Positions 42,055 to 50,112 of a stretch of 64,000 nucleotides of DNA are shown here, piece after piece. The translations under genes were made by a program, and so were the position numbers. Source of the DNA: Necropsobacter rosorum (GTDB taxonomy: Bacteria > Pseudomonadota > Gammaproteobacteria > Enterobacterales > Pasteurellaceae); NCBI GenBank assembly GCA_000751835.1, contig CCMQ01000005.1, positions 124,001-188,000 on the forward strand, given 5' to 3'. The notes below the pieces were generated by a model, which saw only the letters and a list, made by a program, of their open reading frames with translations, ran no database searches and was not told where the DNA came from. Each line of letters begins with the position of its first letter. Position 1 is the first letter of the stretch.

Positions 42055-42154
42055 TCCCAACTAAATCTAAATGAGAGAAAAGCAATAATCAAGTAATATC
42101 GTTAAATCTCGTTTAATATCAGGCAAGAAAAAGGGCGATATTCTCGCCCTTGAG

Positions 42155-42469
42155 TTATACACTTTTGACTGTGGGAACAAGCTCAATATTGAACGCGGCT
42201 AAGATTTTTTGAATGGTGTCAAATCTTGGTTTGCTGTCTTTAGAAAGGGTTTTATAAAGGCTTTCACGCCCTAGCCCTGTTTTTTCGCTCAATTCTGTCA
42301 TCCCACGGGCGCGGGCAATATCACCTAAGGCTTGTAAAAATTCGCCTTGGTCGCCCTCTTTTAGCACTTCGGCTAAATAAGCGCTGATTGTTGCCTCATC
42401 TGTTAAAAACTCGGCGACATCAAATTCTCTGATGCCGTGTTTTTCTCTCATCTCTTGGCTAATAGTCAT
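42155..42469 (-). CDS. HigA-type antitoxin
   Basis: 104 residues. An N-terminal toxin-binding region is followed by an XRE-type helix-turn-helix (ALGDIARARGMTELSEKTGLGRESLYKTLS, residues ~46-76), as in the putative addiction-module antidote family. It neutralises the toxin encoded just upstream and represses the pair. The start overlaps the toxin stop by four bases. Order toxin then antitoxin is of the higBA type. Confidence 0.88.
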   Translation of the reverse strand: MTISQEMREKHGIREFDVAEFLTDEATISAYLAEVLKEGDQGEFLQALGDIARARGMTELSEKTGLGRESLYKTLSKDSKPRFDTIQKILAAFNIELVPTVKSV

Positions 42470-42783
42470 TTATTCCCTCCTGATTTTAATTCTGCCCATA
42501 AGGCTTTCGCTTTTTCTATATCCGCTTGTTGCGTGCCTTTGTGCCCGCCATTTAACAAAATATAGACGATTTCGCCTTGCTGAGTATAGTATATGCGATA
42601 GCCTTTGCTCACACTTAAGCGCATTTCATTCACGCCATCCCCCAGTGCTTTCCAATCGCCAAAATTCCCCCGTTTGGCATTGTAAATTCTTCGGGCTATA
42701 CTAGCTTTAGCAATGGGATCTTTAAGTTTTTCAAGCCACCGGGCAAACGTATCCGTGATTTCAATTTTGATGATTTCGTGCAT
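42466..42783 (-). CDS. RelE/HigB-type toxin (Gp49-like)
   Basis: 105 residues: FARWLEKLKDPIAKASIARRIYNAKRGNFGDWKALGDGVNEMRLSVSKGYRIYYTQQGEIVYILLNGGHKGTQ is the phage-derived Gp49/HigB fold, a ribosome-dependent mRNA nuclease. Basic residues (Arg in EMRL and YRIYY) are in the usual places. In satellite 1 the pair sits between the iterons and attL, a cargo position that satellite 2 leaves empty. Confidence 0.88.
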   Translation of the reverse strand: MHEIIKIEITDTFARWLEKLKDPIAKASIARRIYNAKRGNFGDWKALGDGVNEMRLSVSKGYRIYYTQQGEIVYILLNGGHKGTQQADIEKAKALWAELKSGGNK

Positions 42784-42813
42784 TTGTATCTTCTCTCATT
42801 AATTGTCCTTATT

Positions 42814-42829
42814 GTATCCTTTGGGATAC
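42814..42829 (-). promoter_or_regulatory. Candidate operator of the toxin-antitoxin pair
   Basis: GTATCC and GGATAC flank TTTG, 30 bases before the toxin start. A short palindrome at this distance suits autorepression by the antitoxin HTH. Confidence 0.45.
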
Positions 42830-42876
42830 GAAAAGAAAAGGATAAAGTGCGGTCATTATTTTGGGTAAATCATGAA

Positions 42877-43120
42877 ATGAATCCAAAGTAATTTCATTTT
42901 TTTATTCACTTTTTCACTTTTTCACCCTAAACAAAAGTAACATATTGATTTTCAATATAAAAATTTAGGGTGAATAAAATAAATTATTCTCCAATGAGGT
43001 CGTTTTATTCACTTTATCACCCTTTTTATCACTTTATCACTTTTTCACCCTAGAATAGTTTTTATAAAATCCTTATATATCAATTATTTATTCATATTTA
43101 GAGTGAAAAAGTGAATAAAA
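42877..43120. repeat. Iteron cluster, candidate replication origin of satellite 1
   Basis: Repeats around TTCACTTTTTCACCCTA occur directly at 42905-42929 and 43005-43052 (with variants TTTATCAC) and inverted at 42966-42977 and 43098-43120. The block lies between the replication gene and the toxin-antitoxin pair. P4 alpha binds iterons at ori and at crr, so this is probably where the helicase-primase loads. A 29-base stretch at the left edge (42877-42905) is shared with satellite 2 at 52689-52717, one mismatch. Confidence 0.7.
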
Positions 43121-43155
43121 AAAATCACTTTCAGAAAAATTTCAAAATGCCATAA

Positions 43156-43188
43156 AAAAACGCATTTTGGGTTAAAAAATGCGTTTTT
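43156..43188. terminator. Terminator of the satellite 1 early operon
   Basis: AAAACGCATTTT (43157-43168) pairs with AAAATGCGTTTT (43176-43187). A and T runs on both sides let it work in both directions. It lies 10 bases after the replication gene. Confidence 0.8.
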
Positions 43189-43197
43189 AGGTGGGTT

Positions 43198-45090
43198 TTA
43201 TAGATTTTGCCACTTTATCATCGTGCTGTCTTTATCCTTAAATTTAACGTTTGTGTAATTATAGCCTCCTTTTAAATTTCTATTTTGGAATCGGGTTTTA
43301 TATCCGGCTGTTTTGAATGCAATATCTAATTCTTGCTTTAAATCGTTTGGTTTTAATCGCGCTTTTTCCGGTCTGCCGTGTATGTCGCAAAAAAGCAAAT
43401 ATGCCCAATAAAGCCGCGTATAAATTTGCGGGCTATCATTTGCCGGCATACCTCGAGAACTGCCAAAAATAAGCCCTTGATTTGTCACTTGTTCCAGCAA
43501 GGTAAATTCTTCAATAAATTCTAAAATATGGTCGTTCTTTCTTTTCATTTCTAACGCCTCTTTGCTCTTTCTTTGTCGGTTTAATGCTTCTTTCGCCTCA
43601 TTCGGATCGCTAAATTCATCATAAAGTTTTCGGATAATGCCGCCTAATTCACGTTGAATTTTCTCTACAAGGTGTTCATCTTTGTCTTTATCTTCAACCG
43701 CGCGCGTAAAAGGAAATAATACACGGCGGCGTTCCATACCGCCCCCATCATTTTTATAAATTGGCAAAGTATTTGAACAAATCGCAATAATGGCATTCAC
43801 TTTCGCACTGAATGATTTCTTATTTTTCGGGTTGAATGTAATTTCATCGCCGCCGGAAATTCGTTTAATAATAGAGGAATCACCAACAAAACGTGCCTGA
43901 TCCGGTGAGAATAAAAAGGTTTTATTTAAGATAATATCACGCGCTTTTTCATCCTTTAATAATTCCAAGTCGATTGCGGTATGGTTGCCCTCACCGCTTA
44001 TCATTTTGGCGACTTGTAAAAAGGTACTTTTACCGCCGCCCGGCTCGCCGATTAGTTCTAACGTTAATTGCCAGTCATGGCGATTATTCAAAATCATATA
44101 AAGCGCTGCTAATAATGATTTTTTCCGCTCTTTGCTATCGTTACTGATAAAATCAATCCACTTGTCAAAATTCGGTGTAGGCGTTTGCGTTTCTAAATAA
44201 TCGCAAGGATTAAAGCCGGTTAAATAATATTCCTTACGGTGTGGCATAAATTCCAACGTATTTTTATTTAGCACGCCATTTTTAAATGCCAATAATTTAG
44301 CATCAGTTTGTTCAAATAAAGGTAAATCCACATTTAAACATTTGATCACATTATTAAGCGTATCAACATTCTTGTATTTCGTGTTGTATTCTTCATAGAA
44401 GGCTTTCACTTTGCGTTGTAACTCATTTTCTCCAATCACTTCCCAAATGATACCGTTATAACCGTAAATAATGCCTTGTTCAGCATGATAAGAAAGGGGC
44501 TTTTTCTGCCACTTGTAAAAATATTCTGCCACTTCTGCAGCAGAAAGTTTTTTTAATGTTTCCGCATCAAGTTCTATCATTTCCGGCGATATAGTCAAAT
44601 CAGAAAATTCCACATCTTGGCGGATTCTTCCGATATAGCCGCTTAAATCTTCTAATAGTTCGCCAGTGCTATTTTTTAATGTAAAAGATTTAACCTTGCT
44701 TGTTTTGGCTAGATGATTACATAAATCGGTCAGAATCTGTTGATTTTCACGAATCGTTACGCCGTTTTCACTGCTTTTGACTTTGAAAAAATCGCTCGTG
44801 TCGATAATACTAGCCACTTCGTGATCGTCAGGCAAAATCGCAAGGTTAAATAAATTCCCCAGCGTGTTATCATCAAGAATAATGGGGCTCTCATTGTATC
44901 GATTGGGATTATCGGGATCCCGTAAATCTGCCAATATTTGCCATTTTAAGCCCTGTCCGTTGGTTTTTTCGTCTTTTGGGTTTTGGCGGTAAAACTTCCA
45001 AGGCTCGCCCATTAAAATATAGATTTCTTGTGTCGGTGATATGTTTTCTTTTAATACATTTTTCAAATTAGGGGCTCTTTTTAGTTTCAT
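43198..45090 (-). CDS. Phage/plasmid primase-helicase, P4/D5 family
   Basis: 630 residues. The C-terminal half is an SF3 helicase with D5_N-type region (AFKNGVLNKNTLEFMPHRKEYYLTG), Walker A GEPGGGKSTFLQ (near residue 350), the Walker B-like TFLFSPDQARF, and FNPKNKKSFSAKVNAIIAICSN; PL-NEW family order is as in P4 alpha. The N-terminal ~200 residues lack an obvious TOPRIM or zinc-finger primase motif. Start 45090 is chosen for GGAG at 8 bases and the ATGA overlap with the upstream gene; GTG 45099 is an alternative. It should drive replication from the iterons downstream. Confidence 0.87.
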   Translation of the reverse strand: MKLKRAPNLKNVLKENISPTQEIYILMGEPWKFYRQNPKDEKTNGQGLKWQILADLRDPDNPNRYNESPIILDDNTLGNLFNLAILPDDHEVASIIDTSDFFKVKSSENGVTIRENQQILTDLCNHLAKTSKVKSFTLKNSTGELLEDLSGYIGRIRQDVEFSDLTISPEMIELDAETLKKLSAAEVAEYFYKWQKKPLSYHAEQGIIYGYNGIIWEVIGENELQRKVKAFYEEYNTKYKNVDTLNNVIKCLNVDLPLFEQTDAKLLAFKNGVLNKNTLEFMPHRKEYYLTGFNPCDYLETQTPTPNFDKWIDFISNDSKERKKSLLAALYMILNNRHDWQLTLELIGEPGGGKSTFLQVAKMISGEGNHTAIDLELLKDEKARDIILNKTFLFSPDQARFVGDSSIIKRISGGDEITFNPKNKKSFSAKVNAIIAICSNTLPIYKNDGGGMERRRVLFPFTRAVEDKDKDEHLVEKIQRELGGIIRKLYDEFSDPNEAKEALNRQRKSKEALEMKRKNDHILEFIEEFTLLEQVTNQGLIFGSSRGMPANDSPQIYTRLYWAYLLFCDIHGRPEKARLKPNDLKQELDIAFKTAGYKTRFQNRNLKGGYNYTNVKFKDKDSTMIKWQNL

Positions 45091-45377
45091 TGTGAGCACT
45101 CCTTAATATTTCTATTCTTAAAAAACGCAACCACATCGCCGGCGCGGTATTTTTTCGGGCTGCGTGGCCGTGGATCGCCTAACGTTGCCGGAAAGCCCGG
45201 CAATTTAATTAAGGTTTGAATCACATAACCATAAGAACAGCCCGCATAGTCGGCTATGTCGTGAGGTGTCCATATTTTATCGGCGTTTAATTGTTGCGCT
45301 TCTATGGTCTGTACACGGGCTTTCAGGTTTTCTAATTCCTTTAATAAAAAATCGGTCGTATTTGGTTTATTTTCCAT
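45087..45377 (-). CDS. Helix-turn-helix DNA-binding protein
   Basis: 96 residues. A coiled N-terminal segment (FLLKELENLKARVQTIEAQQL) precedes a MerR/excisionase-like motif WTPHDIADYAGCSYGYVIQTLIKLPGFPATL...KKYRAGDVVAFFKN. The start at 45377 follows AGGGGGAA; longer in-frame starts lack a site. Its stop overlaps the primase start. Probably an early regulator of satellite replication. Confidence 0.72.
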   Translation of the reverse strand: MENKPNTTDFLLKELENLKARVQTIEAQQLNADKIWTPHDIADYAGCSYGYVIQTLIKLPGFPATLGDPRPRSPKKYRAGDVVAFFKNRNIKECSQ

Positions 45378-45385
45378 ATTTCCCC

Positions 45386-45574
45386 CTAACGTTGTTGCCG
45401 TCTTGCTTGTTTTTGTTGAGAACGTTGTTTTTTCTTCCGGCGTTGCGCTTTGGTTTTGATAAATTGTGCTTGTTGTGCCCGTCGTTCGGCTTTCTGCCAT
45501 AGGGCGATCCCTTTTTCATCGCTAAAAATTTCAATCAGCGTGCCATTTGGTAAAGTGATTCTATGCGTGATCAT
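45386..45574 (-). CDS. Small basic early-operon protein
   Basis: 62 residues. N-terminal MITHRITLPNGTLIEIFSDEKG, then a very basic Gln/Arg/Lys-rich tail (KAQRRKKKQRSQQKQARRQQR). GGGGG precedes the start and it overlaps the upstream gene by 14 bases. No known family. Satellite 2 has a basic 72-residue gene in the same place. Confidence 0.6.
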   Translation of the reverse strand: MITHRITLPNGTLIEIFSDEKGIALWQKAERRAQQAQFIKTKAQRRKKKQRSQQKQARRQQR

Positions 45575-45812
45575 TTTGTGCCCCCTTTGTTGCGGTGGAT
45601 TGGGATTTGGGAAAACATTGATCTAATTTCCTTTGAATTCGGTCGATCTGTAACTGTTGAAAGTGCGCAATATTCAACATAAAGCCGCACAATTCGTTTA
45701 CATCTTTCAAATAATCGGCAGCACCAGCCATTTCTAAGCACGTGCCTAGAGTTTCAAGGCGTGAAACTTCCGTTTGGATTTCATCAAGAAAAGAAAGGGA
45801 AAGATTAGGCAT
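45561..45812 (-). CDS. Early-operon helical protein
   Basis: 83 residues, largely helical (SFLDEIQTEVSRLETLGTCLEMAGAADYLKDVNELCGFMLNIAHFQQLQIDRIQRKL). Start 45812 overlaps the end of the Icd-like gene by 8 bases, the same overlap as in satellite 2. No catalytic motif; function unknown. Confidence 0.62.
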   Translation of the reverse strand: MPNLSLSFLDEIQTEVSRLETLGTCLEMAGAADYLKDVNELCGFMLNIAHFQQLQIDRIQRKLDQCFPKSQSTATKGAQNDHA

Positions 45813-46005
45813 AAATCCCCCCTTGCGTAAAAGTGCGGTCAAATTTTGAAGTGTTTTTTTCGGGGATTTTGCCAGCAAGGACAAGCACAAATTCACGGGC
45901 TAAAATAGCGCGGGCTTGTAATTCGGTGTCGGCATTGATACGGATTTTTTGGATACGATTTGATAAATCGGTACGGCGAATAGCCGCAAAAATGAATTGG
46001 GTCAT
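45805..46005 (-). CDS. Icd/Ash-like small protein, satellite 1
   Basis: 66 residues starting MTQFIFAAIRRTDLSNRIQKIRINADTELQARAILAREFVLVLAGKIP, the conserved core of host-cell-division-inhibitor Icd-like/Ash proteins found after C4 RNAs in P1- and P4-like elements. The open frame extends far upstream, but that part is the C4 immunity RNA, so the ATG at 46005 is chosen; GGAG lies 9 bases before it within the target sequence of the C4 RNA. An uptake signal lies near the end. Confidence 0.75.
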   Translation of the reverse strand: MTQFIFAAIRRTDLSNRIQKIRINADTELQARAILAREFVLVLAGKIPEKNTSKFDRTFTQGGIYA

Positions 46006-46015
46006 TTGCGTAACT

Positions 46016-46056
46016 CCGTTGATTAAATATTCAAGAGTTACCGCGAAAGTTGTCAC
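46016..46056 (-). promoter_or_regulatory. C4 RNA target site downstream (seqC), satellite 1
   Basis: On the minus strand GTGACAA (start) and ATCAACGG (end) are both complementary to the two loops of the C4 RNA encoded just upstream. ATCAACGG runs into the GGAG ribosome site of the Icd-like gene, so pairing could hide the start. Confidence 0.75.
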
Positions 46057-46064
46057 GCTTTGGC

Positions 46065-46141
46065 GGTAACGCGCAACGGGGTGACAAACCGTTATCAACG
46101 GGAAACGGCAAAGGGCGAAACCTTTCCCGCCACGCGTTACC
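46065..46141 (-). ncRNA. C4-type antisense immunity RNA, satellite 1
   Basis: 77 bases. A long outer stem (46065-46080 with 46126-46141), the conserved inner hairpin AAAGGTTTCGCCCTTT, and the single-stranded antisense boxes CCGTTGAT and TTTGTCAC. Layout is that of P1 C4 and P4 CI RNA, which stop expression of the downstream operon by pairing with two flanking targets. Outer-stem length and total length are equal in satellite 2, while the boxes differ. Confidence 0.8.
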
Positions 46142-46200
46142 ATAGGGCATAGTCTATCAGAAAATAGATCTATGTTGGGGTGTGCGTAAACGCTATGCAC

Positions 46201-46228
46201 AAAAAAACACGCATAGAAAATAGGCGTG
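46201..46228 (-). terminator. Leader terminator in the satellite 1 immunity region
   Basis: On the minus strand CACGCCTA and TATGCGTG form a stem with a TTTTC loop and one mismatch, followed by seven T. It lies between the upstream target site and the C4 RNA, the place of the regulated terminator in P4. Confidence 0.75.
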
Positions 46229-46235
46229 CTGTGCG

Positions 46236-46262
46236 CCGTTGATAAATTGTTCGAGTTGTCAC
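46236..46262 (-). promoter_or_regulatory. C4 RNA target site upstream (seqA), satellite 1
   Basis: On the minus strand GTGACAA and ATCAACGG, 12 bases apart, match both antisense boxes of the C4 RNA (7 and 8 bases). Confidence 0.75.
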
Positions 46263-46296
46263 GCTCGTTTTTTGGTGCTTTGTTGAAAGCGGATTT

Positions 46297-46326
46297 AATA
46301 TAGTTTAATTTCGTTTTAACTGTCAA
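46297..46326 (-). promoter_or_regulatory. Immunity/early promoter of satellite 1
   Basis: On the minus strand TTGACA (46326-46321) and TATATT (46302-46297) with an 18-base spacer; the counterpart of P4 PLE. The transcript would start near 46290, just before the seqA site. Confidence 0.75.
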
Positions 46327-46445
46327 GCCGCTTTTTAAAAATTTTCTGTTTTTAGGCGTGAAAAGGTTGCACGCCACCGTTTTAAACGGTAGATTGTTGT
46401 TTAAGCAATTCATTTTGTTATTCTTCGATTATGTTATTGGGAGAT

Positions 46446-46482
46446 TAAGGGCTTATTCCGAAAAGGTAAGCCCTTATTTTTT
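46446..46482 (+). terminator. Hairpin at the end of the Ogr/Delta gene, satellite 1
   Basis: TAAGGGCTTA (46446-46455) pairs with TAAGCCCTTA (46467-46476), which holds the Ogr/Delta stop codon. T residues follow only on the + strand, so as a terminator it faces the + direction, possibly insulating the two convergent... halves of the element; no + strand gene precedes it. Confidence 0.5.
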
Positions 46483-46704
46483 GTTTGAAATTTTCGCTTT
46501 GTCGTCTTGCGCCCATCGGTGCGTTTGAGCTACGGGCGAAAATTGCGCAAATTGCCCTTGTTCAAATCCGGCGCGAACAATGCCTTTCAATTCGCATGAT
46601 TCGCAATAAACATGAGCAACCGTTACAACTGCGCTAGGGCGTGTGGAACTGCGAATTTTCATCGCTTTGCCACATTCGGGGCAATCAAGCCGCAAGCCTG
46701 CCAT
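46474..46704 (-). CDS. Ogr/Delta-like zinc-finger activator (second copy), satellite 1
   Basis: 76 residues. LDCPECGKAMKIRSSTRPSAVVTVAHVYCESCELKGIVRAGFE gives the CX2C...CX2C zinc pattern of P2 Ogr and P4 Delta. These proteins activate late promoters of the helper and of the satellite. It overlaps the upstream AlpA gene by 20 bases. The C-terminal third diverges from Ogr. Satellite 2 has a matching gene at 57028. Confidence 0.8.
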   Translation of the reverse strand: MAGLRLDCPECGKAMKIRSSTRPSAVVTVAHVYCESCELKGIVRAGFEQGQFAQFSPVAQTHRWAQDDKAKISNKK

Positions 46705-46900
46705 CTTCGCCGCCTTTTGTATGGTTGGGGTTTTGTTTATCTAACCAGGCTTGCACATCTTCACGCGCCCATCGGTTTGTTCTGTCATATTTTAGCGGTT
46801 TGGGAAAATCGCCCCGTTTCACTAAATAATAAATTTTTGTGCGCTTGGCGATCCCCATTTCTTCTAATTCTTGAATGGTTAATAAGGCTTTTAATGTCAT
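46685..46900 (-). CDS. AlpA-family regulator 2, satellite 1
   Basis: 71 residues. AlpA-type winged helix: LLTIQELEEMGIAKRTKIYYLVKRGDFPKPLKYDRTNRWAREDVQAWLDKQ. P4 Vis and AlpA relatives repress or activate satellite promoters and direct excision. AGAGGAA precedes the start. Sits after the capsid gene. Confidence 0.88.
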   Translation of the reverse strand: MTLKALLTIQELEEMGIAKRTKIYYLVKRGDFPKPLKYDRTNRWAREDVQAWLDKQNPNHTKGGEDGRLAA

Positions 46901-46947
46901 ATTTTTTCCTCTAATTGAAGTGAGTTATAAACCTCACTTTTATTAAA

Positions 46948-47073
46948 TTAAATCAGGGTGTTGCCTACAATATCTTTTTCTAATAACTCACCTTTCGTTT
47001 CATTTATAAAAAGGCGTTGTTGTGATATTGGTAAGTGTGATAACTGGATCATGAGGGATAATGATTTACTCAT
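46948..47073 (-). CDS. 41-residue protein overlapping the capsid gene end
   Basis: Starts inside the last codons of the capsid gene (GAAAATGAGTAA), an 8-base overlap like those in the early operons, and encodes MSKSLSLMIQLSHLPISQQR followed by 21 more residues to TAA at 46950-46948. No ribosome site of its own is needed if coupled. Unknown function. Low-to-moderate support because satellite 2 has no clear equal. Confidence 0.4.
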   Translation of the reverse strand: MSKSLSLMIQLSHLPISQQRLFINETKGELLEKDIVGNTLI

Positions 47074-48064
47074 TTTCAAATACCACGTTTTTGTGTTCTA
47101 TCACTGCCATTAAATTAAGATTTTCCACGATATAACATTCTTGTCTTAAATAAGCGCTGATATAATCCATTGTCTCTTCATCATTATAAATTGAGCGGTG
47201 ACAACTGCCTTTTTGTGTATAAATGCTTAGATTTTTTAACGTGGTAACTACGGCGCATTTTCGTGGGAATTGCGGCGGAATAATTGCCGGCATACCGCCA
47301 AAATAATTTGATAAATAAAGATTGTTAATACCGCTGTTTTCTGAAGAATTAAACGTCCCTTGAATATTGGCATTCGCTTTTGCCACTAAATCCGCCCCCA
47401 CAAAGAAAATAAGATCATTACGTTCTTGATATTGAGCCGGCAATTTATTGCGGAGTGCGGTCGCCAATTCGTCTAAATTTTTATAGTCGGCTTGTTCAGA
47501 AAATAAGGTAATTTTGCCCGTATTTTTTCCGCCGGTGATGATATTTGCTGGGTTTTGTTCTTTAAATTGAGCAAGCCAACCTTTCACCACATCTGATAGA
47601 TCTTCGGCTTGTGTGTTTGTTGCTTCGCTTTCACCATACCAGCCCATTTGCAACATATCTAAAATAAATTGCTGTTCCGTCAAGCGTGTGAAATTTTCCG
47701 CAAAGTTATCTTGAATCGCTTCAAGTTCATCAATTAAACGCCAATCAATTTGCACGCCGCTGTCGATTTGTTGCATTTGATAGGTTTCACCATATTCCAC
47801 AATAGAACGATTACGCCCCATAGATTTACGCCCGGTTGTTGTGCCTTTTAATGCACCAAAGATTTTTTTACCTTTTTGATCTCTCACCGTCATCCAGTTA
47901 ATCGCGTTGAGAAAATCGGAACGGGTTTTAAAATCTTTCATCAGCTCTTGTTGCGCCTTGTCATTGAGTGAAATAGATAATAAAATGCCTTCTTTTTCAG
48001 CCAATTTACCTTGATATTTTGCCGCCAATTGGCTGGCATATTGTTTTAGTGGGGATGTTGTCAT
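47066..48064 (-). CDS. P2 gpN-like major capsid protein, satellite 1
   Basis: 332 residues, slightly shorter than P2 gpN (357). The family pattern is visible: DFKTRSDFLNAINWMTVRDQKGKKIFG near 44-70, TDxx/SGVQIDWRLIDELEAI near 108, QFILDMLQMGWYGESEA near 132, LSDVVKGWLAQFKEQNPANI, DLIFFVGADLVAKANA, and TTLKNLSIYTQKGSCHRSIYNDEETMDYISAYLRQECYIVENL. It would form the HK97-fold shell. A capsid gene without portal or terminase in a P4-like island is unusual. AGAGGAAA precedes the start. Confidence 0.85.
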   Translation of the reverse strand: MTTSPLKQYASQLAAKYQGKLAEKEGILLSISLNDKAQQELMKDFKTRSDFLNAINWMTVRDQKGKKIFGALKGTTTGRKSMGRNRSIVEYGETYQMQQIDSGVQIDWRLIDELEAIQDNFAENFTRLTEQQFILDMLQMGWYGESEATNTQAEDLSDVVKGWLAQFKEQNPANIITGGKNTGKITLFSEQADYKNLDELATALRNKLPAQYQERNDLIFFVGADLVAKANANIQGTFNSSENSGINNLYLSNYFGGMPAIIPPQFPRKCAVVTTLKNLSIYTQKGSCHRSIYNDEETMDYISAYLRQECYIVENLNLMAVIEHKNVVFENE

Positions 48065-48279
48065 CTTGTTTTCCTCTTTAAAAATCAGTGTTTATATATA
48101 TTCCGCAATCTCCATCAACGTTCACCTTTCATTTATTTCGATTGCGTTGAGGATTGTAGGAAGTAAAAAGAAACATGTGAGGAAATTAGAATAATTCGGT
48201 TATTTTTGGAAAAATTTGGCATTTTTTAGAAAAAATTTCTAATATTTAGAAAAAGAGTGGCATAAAAAAAGCCCCATAA

Positions 48280-49254
48280 TCAGGGGTATTGGCTTCTCTC
48301 TAAGAATTTTTCTAAAAATGGGGCAATTGTTTTGGATTTTCTCACTTTTCCGGAATAGCCCATTTTACTTTCCATCTCTTCCAATATATCACTAATTGCT
48401 TCGGATATGGCGTTAAATGAAGGGCGATTTTTATCTGTGATAAAAAAGTCTTTCCGGTTTACTTTTTGGAATTTAGGATGATGCATAAAAACTAAGGCGT
48501 TAATAATATTTTGATACATTTCATCGTTTGAGCCATTATTTAATTTTTCATCCGGTTTCTTGGTGTTTACGTCTGTAAATAATCCAAAGTCTTTATTTAA
48601 AATATCAATTTCTACTTTTGATAAATAAATTTCATTTAAGTAATTAATGAAAATTTTATCATAATCAGGATCTATGCTAATATCGGAATCAAATAAAAGT
48701 TCTTCGTTGATTTCTATCGTTTCGCAAATAAGTCTCGCTAATCCGGTTTTAGAAAGATAAATTGATTTTCTTATATTATTACAATAACTCTCTTTATCTA
48801 AGGATCTTTCACTTAGAAAATCTTGGCTTATTTTAATTTTAAATAAACCTTCAAAAGAAAAATTATCAGATATGATTATATTTCCCCTAGAGTTAAATTT
48901 ATATGCTTCATCAGCTATTAGATCGCATGAGAAATAATTCAATTCAAAATGAAATGAATTATTTTCTAAGTTAATTTTTTCTCCTTTATTATAGCTCTTT
49001 GCTGTTCTGCTTGTAACATAAAGATTATTGCCGGAATTGCCGCATGTTTCGATATAGGTTAAACAATGATAGGGGCGATCCGATATATAGATCTCATTAT
49101 GGTTACCCTTTATTTTTAAATAAAAATTGAGTTTTTCATCTACAAAAAGTTTTAGTAGATAATCTAAATCTATTTTATTTTTATTAGTTTTATTTAGGGT
49201 GTTAATAAAATCAGATAGGGTGATATGGTCTTGTTCAATTGATTGTAACCCCAT
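48280..49254 (-). CDS. Unknown satellite protein, 324 residues
   Basis: A+T-rich gene between the coiled-coil and capsid genes. AAGGAAGA precedes the ATG. Residues ~12-75 contain DFINTLNKTNKNKIDLDYLLKLFVDEKLNFYLKIKGNHNEIYIS, which resembles the N-terminal layout of the 278-residue protein of satellite 2 (57652), and both end in a helical C-terminal region after a F-I-x-A-L-type helix (MYQNIINALVFMHH). No membrane segment or catalytic motif. Possible capsid accessory, or cargo such as helper or phage defence; not known. Confidence 0.65.
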   Translation of the reverse strand: MGLQSIEQDHITLSDFINTLNKTNKNKIDLDYLLKLFVDEKLNFYLKIKGNHNEIYISDRPYHCLTYIETCGNSGNNLYVTSRTAKSYNKGEKINLENNSFHFELNYFSCDLIADEAYKFNSRGNIIISDNFSFEGLFKIKISQDFLSERSLDKESYCNNIRKSIYLSKTGLARLICETIEINEELLFDSDISIDPDYDKIFINYLNEIYLSKVEIDILNKDFGLFTDVNTKKPDEKLNNGSNDEMYQNIINALVFMHHPKFQKVNRKDFFITDKNRPSFNAISEAISDILEEMESKMGYSGKVRKSKTIAPFLEKFLERSQYP

Positions 49255-49416
49255 GATAGAATCTTCCTTTTACTGTATTTTTATATAGTATGAAGATAGC
49301 ATATCATAAAGATTCTGGATAGTCTCAGGTCATCTAAATTCGTCCCAGATCGTTCAAAACGGTATAAAAAAAGCCCTGTATTTTCTACGGGGCGTTGCAC
49401 TATCTAAAATTTTCAA

Positions 49417-50112
49417 CTACTGATTAGCCAGCTCTTCTAGTTTGCGTATATATTCACGCTTTTGCCATGAACCGTCGCCCGGGTTAGGAATGCTAAATTT
49501 AATCTCCGGCATATTAATTTTTAAATGGCTAATATCAATTTTTTCATCTAAATGAGTTTTAATTTTACTAACAAATAAATTCAAGAAAGCATCTCTATAA
49601 TCATAGTTAATATAATTCCCAAATAGAACACTACTTTTATTTTCAAATAGAACTGAATAGATTTCATTGATTTTCTTCATAGATTCACTTTTGAAAAACT
49701 CTTCCATGAATTCTTGAGCAATTAAATCTAAGGCTTTTGTTTTGATACTGATAGAGTTATCTGAAAATGCTTTATATTCTGTGATTAATAGAAGTTTTAA
49801 TTTCGCATCAAATTTTGTAATGACTTTATTCAGCGCATTAATCTTCAATGTATTTTTACTCACACGTTCAGAAACTTCATCAAAGTTCTCAAAATTAATT
49901 TCGCCGGTATCGCTGACTTGAAGGCTATCAATTTCTTTTTGCGCCTCTTGGTTTTCCTGTTCCAGTGCCTCAACCATTTTTTGATTGCGTTCAATGTTTG
50001 ATTTAATCGTTAAAGCCTTATCTTGAACAGCTAAAAAGGCTTGATTATTTTTGTTAAGTTCCGCAATCAGTTTTTCTAGTTCTGCTTGCTTTTCCGGGTT
50101 TTGTAGTGTCAT
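49417..50112 (-). CDS. Coiled-coil protein in scaffold position, satellite 1
   Basis: 231 residues. Residues 5-110 are a long predicted coiled coil (ELEKLIAELNKNNQAFLAVQDKALTIKSNIERNQKMVEALEQENQEAQKEIDSL), then a mixed region and a Pro-rich end (NMPEIKFSIPNPGDGSWQKREY). It takes the place that gpO, the scaffold/protease, has before gpN in P2. No Ser-protease motif was seen. A role as scaffold or size determinant, like P4 Sid, is inferred. Start overlaps the AlpA stop (ATGA). Confidence 0.68.
   Translation of the reverse strand: MTLQNPEKQAELEKLIAELNKNNQAFLAVQDKALTIKSNIERNQKMVEALEQENQEAQKEIDSLQVSDTGEINFENFDEVSERVSKNTLKINALNKVITKFDAKLKLLLITEYKAFSDNSISIKTKALDLIAQEFMEEFFKSESMKKINEIYSVLFENKSSVLFGNYINYDYRDAFLNLFVSKIKTHLDEKIDISHLKINMPEIKFSIPNPGDGSWQKREYIRKLEELANQ

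Noticed and set aside
46006-46413. Long open frame extending the Icd-like gene upstream to 46413 (and likewise 56545-56937)
   Set aside because: The extension covers a hairpin terminator, the C4 RNA and its targets; the ribosome site and the conserved protein start support the short forms.
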